Source of the DNA: Lachnospiraceae bacterium
GTDB lineage: Bacteria > Bacillota > Clostridia > Lachnospirales > Lachnospiraceae
Direction: 5' to 3'
Length of the DNA stretch: 6,467 bases
NCBI GenBank assembly: GCA_021202715.1
Contig: JAJQCL010000173.1
Coordinates: forward strand, 1 to 6,467
This document shows, in pieces, positions 4,625 through 6,467 of this stretch. The first letter of the stretch is position 1, and each line of letters starts with the position of its first letter. The notes under the pieces are model-generated. The model was not told the DNA's origin. It did no database searches and was given only the letters and a program-made list of their open reading frames with translations. Made by a program: the position numbers and the translations under genes.

Positions 4625-6244
4625 ATGGCAAAAGAAATTAAATATGGTGCCGAAGCCAGAAAAGCTCTGGAGTCCGGCGTAAATCAGCTGGCAGATACCG
4701 TGCGTGTTACCCTGGGACCGAAGGGAAGAAATGTCGTTCTTGACAAGTCCTATGGCGCTCCGCTGATCACCAATGACGGTGTGACCATCGCCAAGGAGAT
4801 CGAGCTGGCGGATTCCTTTGAAAATATGGGCGCACAGCTGATCAAGGAAGTGGCTTCCAAGACCAACGATGTAGCCGGTGACGGAACCACCACCGCGACC
4901 GTGCTGGCGCAGGCCATGGTCAATGAAGGCATGAAGAACCTGGCGGCCGGAGCCAACCCCATCATCCTGAGAAAGGGCATGAAGAAGGCCACCGATACGG
5001 CGGTGGAAGCGATCTCCCGTATGAGTCAGCCGATCAGCGGCAAGGAGCAGATCGCCCGCGTGGCGGCGATTTCCGCCAGCGATGATTCCGTGGGTGAAAT
5101 GGTGGCCGAGGCCATGGAGAAGGTGTCCGGCAATGGTGTCATCACCATCGAGGAGTCCAAGACCATGCAGACCGAGCTGGATCTGGTGGAAGGCATGCAG
5201 TTCGACCGCGGCTACATTTCCGCGTATATGTGCACCGACATGGAGAAGATGGAAGCGGAACTGCAGGATCCCTTTATCCTGATTACCGATAAGAAGATCA
5301 GCAATGTGCAGGAGGTCCTGCCTCTGCTGGAGCAGATCGTGCAGAGCGGCGCCAAGCTTCTGATCATCGCTGAGGACATCGAGGGTGAGGCTCTTACGAC
5401 CCTGATCGTCAACAAGCTGCGCGGCACTTTCAATGTTGTTGGCGTTAAGGCACCCGGCTATGGCGACCGCAGAAAAGAGATGCTGCAGGATATCGCCATC
5501 CTGACCGGCGGTACCGTGATCTCCGATGATCTGGGACTGTCCCTCAAGGACGCCACCATGGATCAGCTGGGACGTGCCCGTTCCGTCAAAGTCACTAAGG
5601 AGAACACCATCATCGTGGACGGCCTGGGCTCCGCGAAGGATATCCAGGATCGGATCGCGCAGATCAGGGCCAACCTGGCGGAGACCACGTCCGAATTCGA
5701 TAAAGAGAAGCTGCAGGAGAGACTGGCGAAGCTGTCCGGTGGTGTCGGCGTGATCCGTGTGGGTGCTGCGACCGAGACCGAGATGAAGGAAGCCAAGATG
5801 CGCATGGAGGATGCCCTGGCTGCTACGAAGGCTGCCGTGGAGGAAGGCATCATCGCCGGAGGCGGATCTGCTTATATCCATGCGGCCAAGGAAGTGGCCA
5901 AGATGGCTGCCGAGATGGACGGCGACGAGAAGACCGGCGCCAATGTGGTCCTGAAAGCTCTGGAAGCTCCGTTGTATACCATCGCTGCCAATGCGGGCCT
6001 GGAGGGCGCCGTCATCGTCAGCAAGGTGAAGGAGTCTCAGGAAGGCTATGGCTTCGATGCGCTGCATGAGGAGTATGTGGATATGGTTCAGGCTGGTATT
6101 CTGGATCCCGCCAAGGTGACCCGGAGCGCTCTGCAGAACGCCACCAGCGTGGCTTCTACGCTGCTCACCACCGAGTCCGTCGTTGCCACGATCAAAGAAC
6201 CCGCCCCCGCGCCTGCAGCCGACCCCAACATGGGAATGATGTAA
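4625..6244 (+). CDS. groEL: chaperonin GroEL (Hsp60)
   Basis: This 539-residue subunit forms the 14-mer double ring that, with GroES and ATP, folds newly made or stress-damaged proteins in the cytosol. The equatorial domain has TLGPKGRNVVLDK from residue 29, ITNDGVTIAKEI, and the nucleotide-binding motif GDGTTT with Asp86 (E. coli Asp87). The apical domain, about 190-375, includes EGMQFDRGYISAYM and APGYGDRRKEML. DALAATKAAVEEGIIAGGG holds Asp396, the counterpart of the hydrolysis residue Asp398 in E. coli. The tail is Ala/Pro-rich and ends DPNMGMM, a short form of the usual Gly-Gly-Met repeat tail. AGGAGG at 4609-4614 lies 10 nt before the ATG at 4625; an in-frame TTG at 4616 is too close to that site. 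The gene is complete and follows groES under CIRCE control. Confidence 0.98.
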   Translation: MAKEIKYGAEARKALESGVNQLADTVRVTLGPKGRNVVLDKSYGAPLITNDGVTIAKEIELADSFENMGAQLIKEVASKTNDVAGDGTTTATVLAQAMVNEGMKNLAAGANPIILRKGMKKATDTAVEAISRMSQPISGKEQIARVAAISASDDSVGEMVAEAMEKVSGNGVITIEESKTMQTELDLVEGMQFDRGYISAYMCTDMEKMEAELQDPFILITDKKISNVQEVLPLLEQIVQSGAKLLIIAEDIEGEALTTLIVNKLRGTFNVVGVKAPGYGDRRKEMLQDIAILTGGTVISDDLGLSLKDATMDQLGRARSVKVTKENTIIVDGLGSAKDIQDRIAQIRANLAETTSEFDKEKLQERLAKLSGGVGVIRVGAATETEMKEAKMRMEDALAATKAAVEEGIIAGGGSAYIHAAKEVAKMAAEMDGDEKTGANVVLKALEAPLYTIAANAGLEGAVIVSKVKESQEGYGFDALHEEYVDMVQAGILDPAKVTRSALQNATSVASTLLTTESVVATIKEPAPAPAADPNMGMM

Positions 6245-6257
6245 CGGGGAAAACCCG

Positions 6258-6282
6258 GACGGCGGCCAGCCGCTGAAACGTG
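6258..6282. repeat. 25-nt direct repeat, copy 1
   Basis: Starting with GACGGCGGCCAGCCGC and ending in CGTG, this segment matches 6416-6440 at 24 of 25 positions, 158 nt apart. It begins 14 nt after the groEL stop codon and contains the left arm of the hairpin at 6266-6303. Confidence 0.8.
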
Positions 6283-6303
6283 CTTGCACGGTACAGCGGC
6301 TGG
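6266..6303. repeat. long two-part hairpin after groEL
   Basis: CCAGCCGCTG at 6266-6275 pairs perfectly with CAGCGGCTGG at 6294-6303. Inside, CGTGC (6279-6283) and GCACG (6286-6290) also pair, making a 15-bp structure broken by a small internal loop. No T-run follows, so it may act as a 3' mRNA stabiliser or be part of a repeat element rather than a terminator. Confidence 0.75.
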
Positions 6304-6366
6304 ACATCGGACGGGCAGGGCGATATGAGCAAGGAGGGCTGTGGCCCGGATTGCGAATACCGCCCG

Positions 6367-6402
6367 CAGCCGCAGCAACGCGAAGCGTGGAGCGGCTGTT
6401 TT
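6367..6402 (+). terminator. probable groESL rho-independent terminator
   Basis: CAGCCGC at 6367-6373 pairs with GCGGCTG at 6392-6398 and is followed at once by TTTT (6399-6402). Inside the outer stem ACGC (6378-6381) and GCGT (6385-6388) form an inner stem with loop GAA. It lies 122 nt after the groEL stop, which is somewhat distant, and the T-tract is short. Confidence 0.65.
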
Positions 6403-6415
6403 CACCGTGGAAAGA

Positions 6416-6440
6416 GACGGCGGCCAGCCGCTGAAGCGTG
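6416..6440. repeat. 25-nt direct repeat, copy 2
   Basis: This is the second copy of the segment at 6258-6282, with one A/G change. Its CAGCCGCTG core (6425-6433) could also pair with 6294-6302 or 6391-6398. After this copy the sequence turns AT-rich and no longer resembles the region after copy 1. Confidence 0.8.
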
Positions 6441-6467
6441 AATATAAAAATATAGCATGCAGAAAAG

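Larger units (their letters stand above)
6245..6467. other. gene-free region downstream of groEL
   Basis: I see no credible gene in this 223-nt stretch. It holds the hairpin, terminator and direct repeats listed separately. The last 27 nt, from 6441, switch sharply to AT-rich sequence (TATAAAAATATA) and include the palindrome GCATGC at 6455-6460; this may be the start of the next gene's promoter region, but the window ends. Confidence 0.6.

Noticed and set aside
4607..6307. A 566-codon open frame on the minus strand covering groEL
   Set aside because: It lies entirely opposite a certain groEL gene. Its translation is rich in His, Leu and Gly without motifs, as expected from reading GC-rich codon-biased DNA on the opposite strand.

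Overview
The window looks like a chromosomal segment from a moderately GC-rich Gram-positive anaerobe of the class Clostridia, most likely Lachnospiraceae or a close relative. This rests on strong AGGAGG-type ribosome binding sites, a CIRCE-controlled groESL operon, a glutaminyl-tRNA synthetase of the type I associate with that group, and a small membrane-anchored acidic protein of a kind common there. The taxonomic call comes from protein recognition, not from a search.

Left part (1-3462, plus strand): a short acidic ORF of unknown function (48-227) is followed after 35 nt by glnS (263-1939). After another 48 nt comes a MocR/GabR-type regulator (1988-3403), a GntR winged helix fused to an aminotransferase-like PLP domain. 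No terminator is visible between the three, so they may share a transcript. A stem-loop at 3425-3462 closes this unit and probably also ends the convergent minus-strand gene.

Middle part (3463-4148): a GC-rich intergenic stretch holds two copies of a 20-nt direct repeat exactly 90 nt apart, with two hairpins between them. Next is a minus-strand gene (3578-3934) for a 118-residue protein with one N-terminal membrane segment and a Glu/Ala/Pro-rich tail built from three 12-residue repeats. An AT-rich divergent promoter region (3935-4148) serves this gene and, in the other direction, groESL.

Right part (4149-6467): a perfect CIRCE operator, the binding site of the HrcA repressor, precedes groES (4206-4493) and groEL (4625-6244). 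Together these make the GroES/GroEL chaperonin. A stem-loop lies between the two genes. Downstream of groEL is a gene-free stretch of 223 nt with a long hairpin, a likely rho-independent terminator, and a 25-nt direct repeat whose palindromic core occurs five times in alternating orientation.

The genes are housekeeping in character and I see no new multi-gene system. The least explained parts are the two intergenic repeat regions, the repeat-tailed acidic membrane protein, and the altered KMSKS-type loop of the glutaminyl-tRNA synthetase.
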